DNA from: Candidatus Iainarchaeum sp.
GTDB taxonomy: Archaea > Iainarchaeota > Iainarchaeia > JAGGVJ01
Length of the DNA stretch: 24,371 bases
NCBI GenBank assembly: GCA_021158055.1
Contig: JAGGVJ010000014.1
Coordinates: 1 to 24,371 of the forward strand
Reading direction: 5' to 3'
Shown: positions 15,603 through 22,940 of the stretch, piece by piece
Position numbering within the stretch: the stretch's first letter is position 1
How the letters are laid out: the number at the start of each line of letters is the position of its first letter
Notes under the pieces: model-generated
The model's database searches: none
Seen by the model: the letters and a program-made list of their open reading frames with translations, nothing else
Told to the model about the DNA's origin: nothing
Program-made: the position numbers and the translations under genes

Positions 15603-17141
15603 TTATTTTGGCCATATAAAGGCATTTCTGGTTTCTTCCAGGTCGTTTGAGTAAAGCTGTTTTAAGCTGTCTATGTTGTAAACGTCAATTACCATCCTTT
15701 CAAACCCGGGCCCCCACGCAAGCACAGGTATGTCTTCTCCGAGGAGCGGGACAACCACTTCGGGCCGGAATATTCCTGCGCCCCCGAGCTCGAGCCATTT
15801 TTGCTTTTTCGGGTGAAATACTTCGATTTCAACGCTCATTTCAGTGTATGGAAAGTACGCCGGCCGAAACCGCGCCTGCGGAAACCCGAGTTTTGAAAAG
15901 AACCTTTTGAGGTATCCGAGAAGGTGCTTGAATGATGCGTTTTCGTCAACGACTATTCCTTCGACCTGATAGAATTCTGCCAGGTGGCTCCAGTCAATTG
16001 TTTCGTTTCTGAAAACCCGTCCCACTGAAAAGAATTTTGCAGGCAGGTCTTTTTTTGAGAGTGATGCAAGGGTTCGCGCTGAAAGGGAGGTGGTGTGCGT
16101 GCGAAGCACTGGTTTTTCTGATTCGCTTTTGCTCCATTTGTAGTTCCAGCCCGTTGATTCCATGTTGCCTCCTTTTTCATGGGTTTCATGCACTTTTTTG
16201 ACAAGCTCTTTGTTGTCGTTTGTTATTTTTTCCGGGTTTTTCAAAAAGAAAGTGTCCTGCATTTCCCGTCCCGGATGGTCTTGCGGGATGTAAAGTGAGT
16301 CAAATACCCAAAAGCTTGAGTCTGCCATGGGTCCGGTCATTTCTGTGAAACCCATTTCAAGCCAGATCTGTCTGGTGAACTCCAGCGCTTCGTACATGTA
16401 GTGCCTGCGTCCTGCCATGGCCGGGGGTGCTGGGGCGTCAGTGTTGTACGGGCGAAAGCTGGTGGTTTTCCATTTTTTGCTTTTGATTATTTTCGGCGTT
16501 AAAACGTTTATTTCTTCAGTTATTTCAATGCCTGTTGAAATGGCTTCCATGCCAAGTTTTGTAAGCAGCGCAGTTCGCGTTGTTTTTTCCCGCACCTGTA
16601 CAAGCCCTCGTTTCACAAGCGTGTCAAGGGTGCTTTTCAGTTCCGCGACATCGGGACCTGTGACTGTGCCCGGTTCAAGTATTTTCAGCAGTTTTTCTGA
16701 GTCGCTTGTCTTGTTGTTGTCTTTGAGTCCTTTTTCAGTTAATGAAATGTTTTTTCCTTCAAATTCTATCCAGCCGTTTTTTTTCATCCACCCGAGGGCG
16801 ATGTTCGGGTTTGAAATGTTTGCTTTTTTTGACAGCTCGTCAAGGGGTGCTTTTTTCAGTTCCGCGAGTGCGTTTAGCATGAGTTTTTCAGGAAGGCCAT
16901 TTTTCGCGTATTTTTCTCCTTCTTCTTTGAGTGAGTAGTATTCGTTTATTTTTTCTTCTATTTCCGCGAGTTTTTTTGAGGAGAGCCACATGGCTGCGTT
17001 CATAAGGGAGTTTTTTTCCAGCCCGCTTGATGTTTCCAGCTCTTCAATGTCTTTTTTTTTGCCTGCTTTGAGGCAAATCAGCAGTTTTTTTTCGTTTTGA
17101 TGAAGTTCTTTAATGAGTGATTTTAAGTCCAGACAAAACAC
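15603..17141 (-). CDS. pheS: Phenylalanyl-tRNA synthetase, alpha subunit
   Basis: Catalytic class II subunit, 512 residues, archaeal/eukaryotic length. The N-terminal 200 residues are helical, winged-helix-like repeats (LNALAELKKAPLDELSKKAN, then WMKKNGWIEFEGKNISLTEK) thought to contact tRNA. The catalytic core starts near 225: HPGREMQDTFF (289-299), motif 2 FFSVGRVFRNETIDWSHLAE (370-389), LGGAGIFRPEVVVPLLGE (452-469) and motif 3 GPGFERM (478-484 region). Starts with GTG at 17141; no other start lies nearby and the family N-terminus (LDLKSLIKELHQNE) begins at once. Its TAA lies just before the pheT ribosome site, so the two are co-transcribed. Confidence 0.96.
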   Translation of the reverse strand: MFCLDLKSLIKELHQNEKKLLICLKAGKKKDIEELETSSGLEKNSLMNAAMWLSSKKLAEIEEKINEYYSLKEEGEKYAKNGLPEKLMLNALAELKKAPLDELSKKANISNPNIALGWMKKNGWIEFEGKNISLTEKGLKDNNKTSDSEKLLKILEPGTVTGPDVAELKSTLDTLVKRGLVQVREKTTRTALLTKLGMEAISTGIEITEEINVLTPKIIKSKKWKTTSFRPYNTDAPAPPAMAGRRHYMYEALEFTRQIWLEMGFTEMTGPMADSSFWVFDSLYIPQDHPGREMQDTFFLKNPEKITNDNKELVKKVHETHEKGGNMESTGWNYKWSKSESEKPVLRTHTTSLSARTLASLSKKDLPAKFFSVGRVFRNETIDWSHLAEFYQVEGIVVDENASFKHLLGYLKRFFSKLGFPQARFRPAYFPYTEMSVEIEVFHPKKQKWLELGGAGIFRPEVVVPLLGEDIPVLAWGPGFERMVIDVYNIDSLKQLYSNDLEETRNAFIWPK

Positions 17142-17235
17142 CTTTTCAGTTATAAATCAGTAAATATCTTTCAAGGTTGTTTATTTTAAGTTTTTGCTTT
17201 TTTGAATTATTGCAGGTGTTTTTGAAAAAAGCACA

Positions 17236-17244
17236 CTTAATATG
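17236..17244 (+). promoter_or_regulatory. TATA box of a probably leaderless transcript
   Basis: CTTAATATG sits inside an imperfect palindrome (ACAC...GTGT). Its centre is 26-27 bases before the ATG at 17267, which is the distance expected when transcription starts on the start codon. No ribosome-binding site precedes that ATG, in agreement. Confidence 0.5.
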
Positions 17245-17266
17245 TGTTTGAGAACTATTTTAGGTT

Positions 17267-18094
17267 ATGGGGGTCATAAAAAACACCTGCAACCGCATGC
17301 AGTCAACAGCCAACAGTGTGTTTTTCAGGAAAAGCACAGGAAAGCGCTTTTATGAAATAGATGTTTTGAGGGGTATTGCTGTTTTGCTGATGATTTTTTA
17401 TCATGCTTTTTTTGATTTGAATTATTTTTTTGGCTTTGGTTTTGATTTGTGGTCTGGTTTGATCTGGTTTGTCGGAAGGTCTGCTGCGGTGTTGTTTGTT
17501 TTTCTTGTCGGGGTGTCTTTGACAGTCAGTTTTTCAAGGGCAAGTCAAAAAAGTTTTTTTGCGAAAAAAACAGGTATTTCAAACGAGGGGTTGTTTTTTG
17601 CTAAAAAGTATGTTTTGAGGGGTTTAGGGATTTTTTCATTGGGCTTAATAATAACGGTTGTGACGTTTTTGTTTGATTCCTCAAAAACAATTTATTTTGG
17701 GGTATTGCATTTTATCGGTTTTGCTGTTGCGTTTTCTTTTCCTTTTTTAAGGTTCAGACGATTGAATCTGGTGTTTGGGGTTGCATCAATTTTTCTTGGT
17801 TTTTATTTGTCAAAGATTGTTTTTGATTTTCCTTATCTTCTTTTTTTGGGTTTTCGCCCTTCTTTTTTTGCTTCTTTTGATTATTTCCCTGTGTTCCCTT
17901 GGATCGGTGTTGTGTTTTTGGGAATGTTTTTTGGCAACGTTTTGTATCCTCAAGGGAAGCGGTTGTTTTTGATACCTGATTTTTCAAAAAGTTTTGGTGT
18001 TTTTTCTTTTCTCGGGCGAAATTCTTTGGCGATTTATTTCCTGCACCAACCCGTGATTATTGCATTGATGTGTTTATTGTCAATATTGTTTTGA
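17267..18094 (+). CDS. DUF1624/HGSNAT-like membrane acyltransferase family protein
   Basis: 275 residues with about seven membrane helices. The N-terminal motif RFYEIDVLRGIAVLLMIFYH (27-46), with Arg and His at the ends of the first helix, is the signature of the DUF1624/heparan-alpha-glucosaminide N-acetyltransferase-like group. It is followed by LIWFVGRSAAVLFVFLVGVS, and near the C-terminus by FPWIGVVFLGMFFGNVLYP and SLAIYFLHQPVIIAL, the latter typical of integral acyltransferases. It may transfer an acyl group to a cell-surface glycan or other exported compound; the substrate cannot be read from the sequence. The first about 25 residues are polar and weakly conserved, so a later start is possible. 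Divergent from pheS. Confidence 0.82.
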   Translation: MGVIKNTCNRMQSTANSVFFRKSTGKRFYEIDVLRGIAVLLMIFYHAFFDLNYFFGFGFDLWSGLIWFVGRSAAVLFVFLVGVSLTVSFSRASQKSFFAKKTGISNEGLFFAKKYVLRGLGIFSLGLIITVVTFLFDSSKTIYFGVLHFIGFAVAFSFPFLRFRRLNLVFGVASIFLGFYLSKIVFDFPYLLFLGFRPSFFASFDYFPVFPWIGVVFLGMFFGNVLYPQGKRLFLIPDFSKSFGVFSFLGRNSLAIYFLHQPVIIALMCLLSILF

Positions 18095-18160
18095 TTTATT
18101 TTTGCTGTTTTGATTGATCTGCAATTTTGCTGATTGATAATTTTGGTTGATTGAAGCAAT

Positions 18161-18171
18161 AATAATTTAAG
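18161..18171 (+). promoter_or_regulatory. Candidate TATA box for nob1
   Basis: AATAATTTAAG is centred about 35 bases before the ATG at 18202 and has the AT-rich core expected of an archaeal promoter with a short leader. Position and composition only. Confidence 0.4.
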
Positions 18172-18201
18172 AATCGTGTGTTTCTTCATAATTGTGGTTT
18201 T

Positions 18202-18708
18202 ATGAAAAAGTGTTTTGTTCTTGATGCTTCCGGGATAATCAATAGTCCGTTGTTTTCCCCGGGAAATGATTGTTTTTTGTGTCCTCCTGAAGTGATTTCT
18301 GAAATCAGGGACAGTCATTCAAGAAGTATTTTGGAGGCGTTGAAGGCTTCGGGAAATCTTGAGGTAAGAGAGCCTTTGAGCGATTCTGTTGAAAGTGTTT
18401 TGAAGCAGGCAAGGTCTACAGGGGACGTTTCTGTTTTGTCTGAAACAGATGTGAAGGTTTTTGCCCTTGCAATCGAAACAGGCAGTGTCTTGTTGAGTGA
18501 TGATTTTGCCTTGCAGAATGTTGCTTTGAAGATGAATGTTTGTGTTTTGTCTGCGTCGCACGGTGAAATAAAAAGAAAGGTGTCATGGGGGTTTCGGTGC
18601 GAGGGCTGCAACAGGAAGTTTCCCCTTGATTATAAGGAGAAGACCTGCAGTGTGTGCGGTTCAAAAATCAAAAGGTATGCAAAGCGTGTTTTCAGGCGTC
18701 GTCAGTGA
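18202..18708 (+). CDS. nob1: Endoribonuclease Nob1 (16S rRNA 3'-end maturation)
   Basis: 168 residues. A PIN nuclease domain is followed by a zinc ribbon, the archaeal Nob1 layout; the enzyme makes the final cut at the 3' end of 16S rRNA in pre-30S particles. PIN acidic residues: D8 (FVLDASGII), E34 (VISEI), D83 (SETDVKVFALA) and D100/D101 (LLSDDFALQN). Zinc ribbon: C133-x2-C136 and C149-x2-C152 (CEGC, CSVC), then a very basic C-terminus (KIKRYAKRVFRRRQ) suited to RNA binding. ATG at 18202 is chosen; a GTG 24 bases upstream is in frame but adds residues foreign to the family. It overlaps the convergent minus-strand gene by 17 bases. Confidence 0.93.
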   Translation: MKKCFVLDASGIINSPLFSPGNDCFLCPPEVISEIRDSHSRSILEALKASGNLEVREPLSDSVESVLKQARSTGDVSVLSETDVKVFALAIETGSVLLSDDFALQNVALKMNVCVLSASHGEIKRKVSWGFRCEGCNRKFPLDYKEKTCSVCGSKIKRYAKRVFRRRQ

Positions 18709-19579
18709 TGTCAAGCCCAAGGTCTTCGTTTTCCATGTTTTTTTCTTCTTTTCCGGTGTTGTGTTCTTCAACGTATTTTTCAAGGGTTTCCCGGATTTTT
18801 TTCCTTGAAAACACAACAAACAACAGCATGATTGCAAGAACGCCTGCGAGAATCAACGCGCGTTTTTCAAGGAAGTCAAAGATTTGATCCTGTATTTGGG
18901 TGACTTCTTCAGTTATCGGTATTTCCCAGGTGTATTCGAGGTTTATTTCGCTTGTTGTAATGTGCCCGCTCCAGGTGACTTTTGTGCTTGTACCCCCGCT
19001 TGGAGTGACTGCGTTTTCGGTTATGATGTAGCTTTCCGGCTTGATGTTTTTAAGAAGCTGGCTTCCTTCAGGGATTACCACTGACATGACGAAGTTTTTT
19101 GGGATTATGAACGAGCCGCTTTTTGTTTTAATGTTCAGTTTGCTTTCGTCGAATTTCATGTATTTTACGCGGTTTGTTTGCCCGGTAACTATTGACGGGA
19201 TAATTGCATCATATTCAATTGTCAGCATGACTGCGTTTCTGATCAGCTGGTTGTTTTCAATGTAAGGTGATGTCCTGTTGCTTAGGTTTTGCCGGTCTCC
19301 TGCTACAAAAAAGTCTATTCCCTGATTGAAGTTTTTCCAGCTGATTGTGTTTGAACCTGTTTTTTCAGCCAGTTTTTCAAAGTTGATGTAGTCGTTTTGG
19401 TTGCCGAGTTCAAAAAGAAATTTTTCGTTCACGTGTACAACGCCGTTTTCCTGCAGGTATATAGTGACTGAAGTGTTCATGAGGGTGTGGTTTATGGTAG
19501 TGTTTCCGTCAGTAAACAGTTCGGCGCCTGCAACTTGTGAAAGCAGTATTGCCGCCAGCAAAGCAATTATTTTTTTCAT
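18692..19579 (-). CDS. Membrane-anchored secreted protein, unknown function
   Basis: Not assigned to a family. 295 residues: signal peptide MKKIIALLAAILLSQVAGA, extracellular beta-rich region of about 210 residues with several N-glycosylation sequons near the start (NTT, NHT, NTS), one membrane helix close to the C-terminus (ALILAGVLAIMLLFVVF), then RKK and an acidic cytoplasmic tail (ENEDLGLDITDDA). The middle pattern (QENGVVHVNEKFLFEL, later SYIITENAVTPSGGTSTKVT and a WSGHIT strand) recalls archaeal surface proteins with repeated beta domains. ATG at 19579 is preferred to the TTG at 19594 because GGAGAT lies just before it. Tail-to-tail overlap with nob1. Confidence 0.8.
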   Translation of the reverse strand: MKKIIALLAAILLSQVAGAELFTDGNTTINHTLMNTSVTIYLQENGVVHVNEKFLFELGNQNDYINFEKLAEKTGSNTISWKNFNQGIDFFVAGDRQNLSNRTSPYIENNQLIRNAVMLTIEYDAIIPSIVTGQTNRVKYMKFDESKLNIKTKSGSFIIPKNFVMSVVIPEGSQLLKNIKPESYIITENAVTPSGGTSTKVTWSGHITTSEINLEYTWEIPITEEVTQIQDQIFDFLEKRALILAGVLAIMLLFVVFSRKKIRETLEKYVEEHNTGKEEKNMENEDLGLDITDDA

Positions 19580-19660
19580 TTTATCTCCTGTCAAAACATG
19601 GTAAGTGTGTGATTATATTGTCATGCTTGTCATGCGTAAATAGCATAACTTATTGTGTTT

Positions 19661-19691
19661 TATATATATTGATTTGATATATATATATTGA
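19661..19691. repeat. AT-rich direct repeat in the gap upstream of the secreted-protein gene
   Basis: TATATATATTGA occurs at 19661-19672 and 19680-19691, 19 bases apart. The surrounding 166-base gap (19580-19745) holds no ORF. These copies, or AATATAATC nearer the gene (about 19610-19620), may provide the TATA box of the minus-strand secreted-protein gene. TGTCATGC is also repeated near 19619-19636. Confidence 0.4.
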
Positions 19692-19745
19692 GTTTGCATA
19701 TACTATTAATAAGTATGTGAAACAGTCAATTACTGCCATTGAAAG

Positions 19746-20645
19746 CTAGATTTCGACTTCTTCCAGGTCTTCAGGCACAAATGATTCGTTGAATTCTTTT
19801 CTTGCTTCAAGTTCGAGAATCTGAATGTCGTCGTGGTATCTTGCGCTGACATGGATTAAGGCAAGCCTTTTGACATTTGCTTTTTTTGCCACTTCTCCTG
19901 CTTCGCCGGCAGTTGAGTGCTTGGCTGTGACTGCCCTGCTGCTCATTTTTTCAGCAAGGGTGGAGTCGTGAACTAAAAGGTCTGCGTTTTTTGCCTGTTT
20001 GATTGTTTCTTTTATGGGTCTTGTATCTGTTGCGTAAACTATTTTTTTCCCTGGTTCTTTTTTAAGCAGCACGTCTTCGGGTCTGATTGTTTTTCCTTTG
20101 AGCTTGATTGCTTTTCCTGTCTGAAGCGTTCCCCATAGTTTTCCTTTCGGGATGCCGAGTTTTTCTGCTTTTTTTTCATTTATTTTTCTCTGGTGCTTTT
20201 CTTCCAGGACGTAACCGAGGCATTCGATAACGTGGTCGAGTTCAAATGTGCGCACGAGAAAGCTGTCTTTTTCGTAGATTGTTTTTTCTCCGCGTATTTC
20301 CTTGACTTTCACTTCAAAGGTCTGCTCGTATTCTCCAAGCAGAAGGAGCTTGTTGACGATTTCTTTTGTCCCGGGCGGCCCGAAGACAGTCAGCTTGTGC
20401 TTTCTTCCAAAAAGCGACAGCGTCTGGAAGATTCCGGGAAGCCCGAGGAAGTGGTCTGCGTGAATGTGGCTTAAGAATAATGCCTCGCATTTGTAGAGCG
20501 ACAGTTTTGCTTTCATTGCCTGCATCTGCGCTCCTTCGCAGGCGTCAAACAAAAGGGTTTCGCCTTCAAGTCTTACGGCCATGGTGGTTGTGTGCCTGTG
20601 TTTTGAGGGCACTCCTCCTGAGGTTCCGAGAAAGACGACGTTCAT
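19746..20645 (-). CDS. rnz: Ribonuclease Z (tRNA 3' processing endonuclease)
   Basis: 299 residues, normal for short-form RNase Z, a metallo-beta-lactamase-fold dimer that trims tRNA 3' trailers. N-terminus MNVVFLGTSGGVPSKHRHTT is family-typical. Metal site SHIHADHFLGLPG with H60, H62, D64, H65, then YATDTRP (Asp ligand region), LLVHDSTLAE and ALIHVSARY (His). The GxP-rich exosite loop is present as VFGPPGTKE. The start is the ATG at 20645: it shares its A with the TGA of the upstream peptidase (TGATG), which indicates coupled translation. An in-frame ATG four codons upstream lies inside the upstream gene. tRNA-Gly in this window has an encoded CCA, which RNase Z must not remove. Confidence 0.95.
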   Translation of the reverse strand: MNVVFLGTSGGVPSKHRHTTTMAVRLEGETLLFDACEGAQMQAMKAKLSLYKCEALFLSHIHADHFLGLPGIFQTLSLFGRKHKLTVFGPPGTKEIVNKLLLLGEYEQTFEVKVKEIRGEKTIYEKDSFLVRTFELDHVIECLGYVLEEKHQRKINEKKAEKLGIPKGKLWGTLQTGKAIKLKGKTIRPEDVLLKKEPGKKIVYATDTRPIKETIKQAKNADLLVHDSTLAEKMSSRAVTAKHSTAGEAGEVAKKANVKRLALIHVSARYHDDIQILELEARKEFNESFVPEDLEEVEI

Positions 20646-21607
20646 CAAATAAGCCATTCTCCGTTTTCCATGAGTTTTTTGTTGTCTGCAAAAACGCTTG
20701 GGTTGAGGATTATTCCGTCGTTGTGAAAGTTGCTTGCGTTTTTGCCGCCGAAGCTGGTGTTGTTTCCAAAGCCGATGTGAACTGAACCGAATATTTTTTC
20801 ATCATTCAATGTGTTTCCGACAAGCTTTGCGCTTTTGTTGGTCCCCACGCCGAATTCGCACACTACTTTTGCGTTTTCGTCTCCAGAGGCAAATATTTTT
20901 TCAAGCGCTTCTGCGTCTTTGCCTTGGCAGGAAACAACCCGTCCGTTTTTGACAACTGCTTTCGTCGGGAGGTTTACTGAACCGCCCATGGATTCAATTA
21001 CAATTGTTCCCTGTGCTGTCCCTTCAACTGGTGCCGCATAAATTTCCCCTGTCGGAAGGTTTGCGCAGTCCCTGGGATTCCTGCAGTCGCCGTCGTCTTC
21101 GTGAATTTCCCTCCCGGAGATGCTGAATGAAAGAAGGGTCCCTTGCGGCGAGGTTATCCTGATTTTGTCTGCGCCGTCCAGTGTGTTTTTCATTTTTTTG
21201 TTCAGGTTTTTGATTTCAGGGTAGTTTGCCTTGATTGGCCCGGTAAACATTTCTTTGCTGACGTTTGGCAGGGAAAGTCCTCTTGCCCCGTTTTTGTTTG
21301 CATTGATTCTTGCTTTTGTGTGGGTTAAGCTGAAGGTTGTGGGGAGAAAAAACACGTCGCATTCAAGCATTGCCTGGGCGACAAGTTTCGGGGGTTCTGC
21401 CCCGTCTGTTCCTGTGGGGGGAAACACAATGCTTTTCACGCTTGCCCCGAGCTCTGTTGCCGATATCCGAAACGCCTCACATATTTCTTTTTTGTTCCCG
21501 TTTGAAACGATTAGGACTTGTTCGTTGCTTTTGATTCCAAGGCAGTCGCGTGCGGCAATCGTTGTTCCTTCAAGGAGGCCGCTGTCTGTCGTGAATTTTT
21601 CTTTCAT
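20645..21607 (-). CDS. M29-family aminopeptidase (AmpS/aminopeptidase T-like)
   Basis: 320 residues. Metal-dependent exopeptidase releasing N-terminal residues from peptides in the cytoplasm. All M29 metal ligands can be placed: E188 (LPTGEIYAAPVEG), E251 (CEFGVGTN), H277 (GSVHIGFGNN), H295 and D297 (NFHNDGII). It is shorter than AmpS of Thermus (about 410 residues), with a compact N-terminal domain (VLIVSNGNKKEICEAFRISA). GGGGA precedes the ATG. It is translationally coupled to rnz (TGATG) and divergent from the M24 peptidase gene across the tandem-repeat region. Substrate specificity unknown. Confidence 0.9.
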   Translation of the reverse strand: MKEKFTTDSGLLEGTTIAARDCLGIKSNEQVLIVSNGNKKEICEAFRISATELGASVKSIVFPPTGTDGAEPPKLVAQAMLECDVFFLPTTFSLTHTKARINANKNGARGLSLPNVSKEMFTGPIKANYPEIKNLNKKMKNTLDGADKIRITSPQGTLLSFSISGREIHEDDGDCRNPRDCANLPTGEIYAAPVEGTAQGTIVIESMGGSVNLPTKAVVKNGRVVSCQGKDAEALEKIFASGDENAKVVCEFGVGTNKSAKLVGNTLNDEKIFGSVHIGFGNNTSFGGKNASNFHNDGIILNPSVFADNKKLMENGEWLI

Positions 21608-21664
21608 GTTGATTCCCCGTTTTTATAGTTTTTTACTGTTTTTTATATGATTAGTTTAATGTGA

Positions 21665-21690
21665 TTGATTTATATGGTTGATTTATATGG
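21665..21690. repeat. 13-bp tandem duplication
   Basis: TTGATTTATATGG is present twice head to tail (21665-21677 and 21678-21690). It contains a TATA-like word and lies 58 bases upstream of the M29 ATG on the minus strand and 13 bases before a second, longer repeat array. Confidence 0.75.
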
Positions 21691-21702
21691 CATATTTTGT
21701 TT

Positions 21703-21786
21703 AGTATAAGTTAATCTATATAGAGTATAAGTTAATCTATATAGAGTATAAGTTAATCTATATAGAGTATAAGTTAATCTATATAG
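21703..21786. repeat. 21-bp unit repeated four times in tandem
   Basis: Four identical 21-bp units (21703-21723, 21724-21744, 21745-21765, 21766-21786), each beginning AGTATAAGTTAATC and ending TATATAG, followed by a degenerate partial copy (TATAACTTAG). The unit holds TATA-like sequences and equals two turns of B-DNA, so identical faces of every copy line up. It sits in the 243-base gap between the divergent M29 and M24 peptidase genes, 64 bases before the M24 start. Possible multi-site operator, repeated promoter or simple minisatellite. Confidence 0.92.
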
Positions 21787-21850
21787 TATAACTTAGTTCT
21801 TTTTAATTTTTAGATTTGCAATTATTTTTTTGTTTTGGGGGTGCGGTTTT

Positions 21851-22876
21851 TTGAAGGGTTTTGATTTTGAAGCGAGATTAAAAAATGTCAGGAAAAAGAT
21901 GGAGGAAAGCAAGGTTGACTGTGTGTTTTTTGCATCCGATAGCAGGCCTTCTCCGAATATTGTTTACCTGACAGGCATAAGGGACATTTGCCCGTTTTTT
22001 CTTCTCGTTACAAAAAAAAGTTCGTATGCATGGGTTTTTGACCACCAGTCAGAGCTTTTTGACAGTTCCTGGATAGACAATATTTATTCCCTTGATTCGT
22101 TTCAGGAAAACTTGAAAAAGACGATTAATCAGGAAAAAATAGAAAAACTCGGGTTTGATGATTCGTGGAGCAGGCCGTATTTTCTTTTCAAGCTTCAGAA
22201 GTACGGTAAAGTGATCCCTTTTTCAGAGCATATGTATTCCCTTCGCGAAAAAAAAGATGACCTTGAGCTGAAAATGCTTGCCAAGGCGTCAAAGATAACT
22301 CTTTCCGCAATAGATTCAGCGGAAATAGTTCCGGGAAAGACAGAAAACCAGATAGCAGGTGAAATGGAAGTTGCTGCAAGGTTTCTTGGAGCAAGCCTGG
22401 ATGCCTTTGAGCCGCTTGTGATCTCGGGAAAAAGGTCTTCTCTTCTTCATGGCCTTCCCTCAAACCAGGTGATTTCAAAAACTTCTTCTGTTCTGGTTGA
22501 TGTCGGCGCAAGAGTTGAAGGGTATTGCGGGGATTTTTCAAGAAGTTTTTGTTTTAAGGATTCAACAAGACAGGTAAAGGATGCAATTTTGGCAGTAGAG
22601 GAAGCAAAAAACAAAGCGGTAAAGGCTGCAAAAGTAGGGGTCACAGCCGGTGAGTTAAGTGATCTTGCACATCAGATAATTTGTGACTACGGTTTTGGGC
22701 AGTATTCTTTTGAAAGCCGTCATGCATTAGGTCATCAGGTGGGGCTTGAAGAACACGACGGTCCGCTTTTTGTTTATAAAAAAATTGAAAAAGGCATGGC
22801 GTTTACCATAGAACCCGGAATTTATGTCTCAAACAAGTTTGGAATAAGGTTTGAAGACGTTGTTTTAAAGTTGTAG
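21851..22876 (+). CDS. M24-family Xaa-Pro dipeptidase/aminopeptidase
   Basis: 341 residues from the TTG at 21851. A creatinase-like N-terminal domain (SPNIVYLTGIRDICPFFLLV, then SSYAWVFDH) and the pita-bread catalytic domain from about 140. Counting from this TTG, the five metal ligands are present: D217 and D228 (VDVGARVEGYCGDFSRSF), H295 (ALGHQVGLEEHDGP), E321 (TIEPGIY) and E335 (GIRFEDVV). HGLP at 200-203 is also typical. Cleaves peptides with proline in second position. TTG at 21851 is preferred because GGGGGTGCGG precedes it at a fair distance; the frame also begins at a TTG at 21830 that would overlap that signal. Likely pepQ-like, exact subtype uncertain. Confidence 0.92.
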   Translation: MKGFDFEARLKNVRKKMEESKVDCVFFASDSRPSPNIVYLTGIRDICPFFLLVTKKSSYAWVFDHQSELFDSSWIDNIYSLDSFQENLKKTINQEKIEKLGFDDSWSRPYFLFKLQKYGKVIPFSEHMYSLREKKDDLELKMLAKASKITLSAIDSAEIVPGKTENQIAGEMEVAARFLGASLDAFEPLVISGKRSSLLHGLPSNQVISKTSSVLVDVGARVEGYCGDFSRSFCFKDSTRQVKDAILAVEEAKNKAVKAAKVGVTAGELSDLAHQIICDYGFGQYSFESRHALGHQVGLEEHDGPLFVYKKIEKGMAFTIEPGIYVSNKFGIRFEDVVLKL

Positions 22877-22940
22877 TTTAGTGATTGATGATTTGGTTTG
22901 GTTTGAGTTGATTTGATTTTAGTTTGGTTTAAGTGATTTT

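Noticed and set aside
21703-21786. CRISPR-like repeats
   Set aside because: Units are directly adjacent, short and AT-rich, with no spacers.
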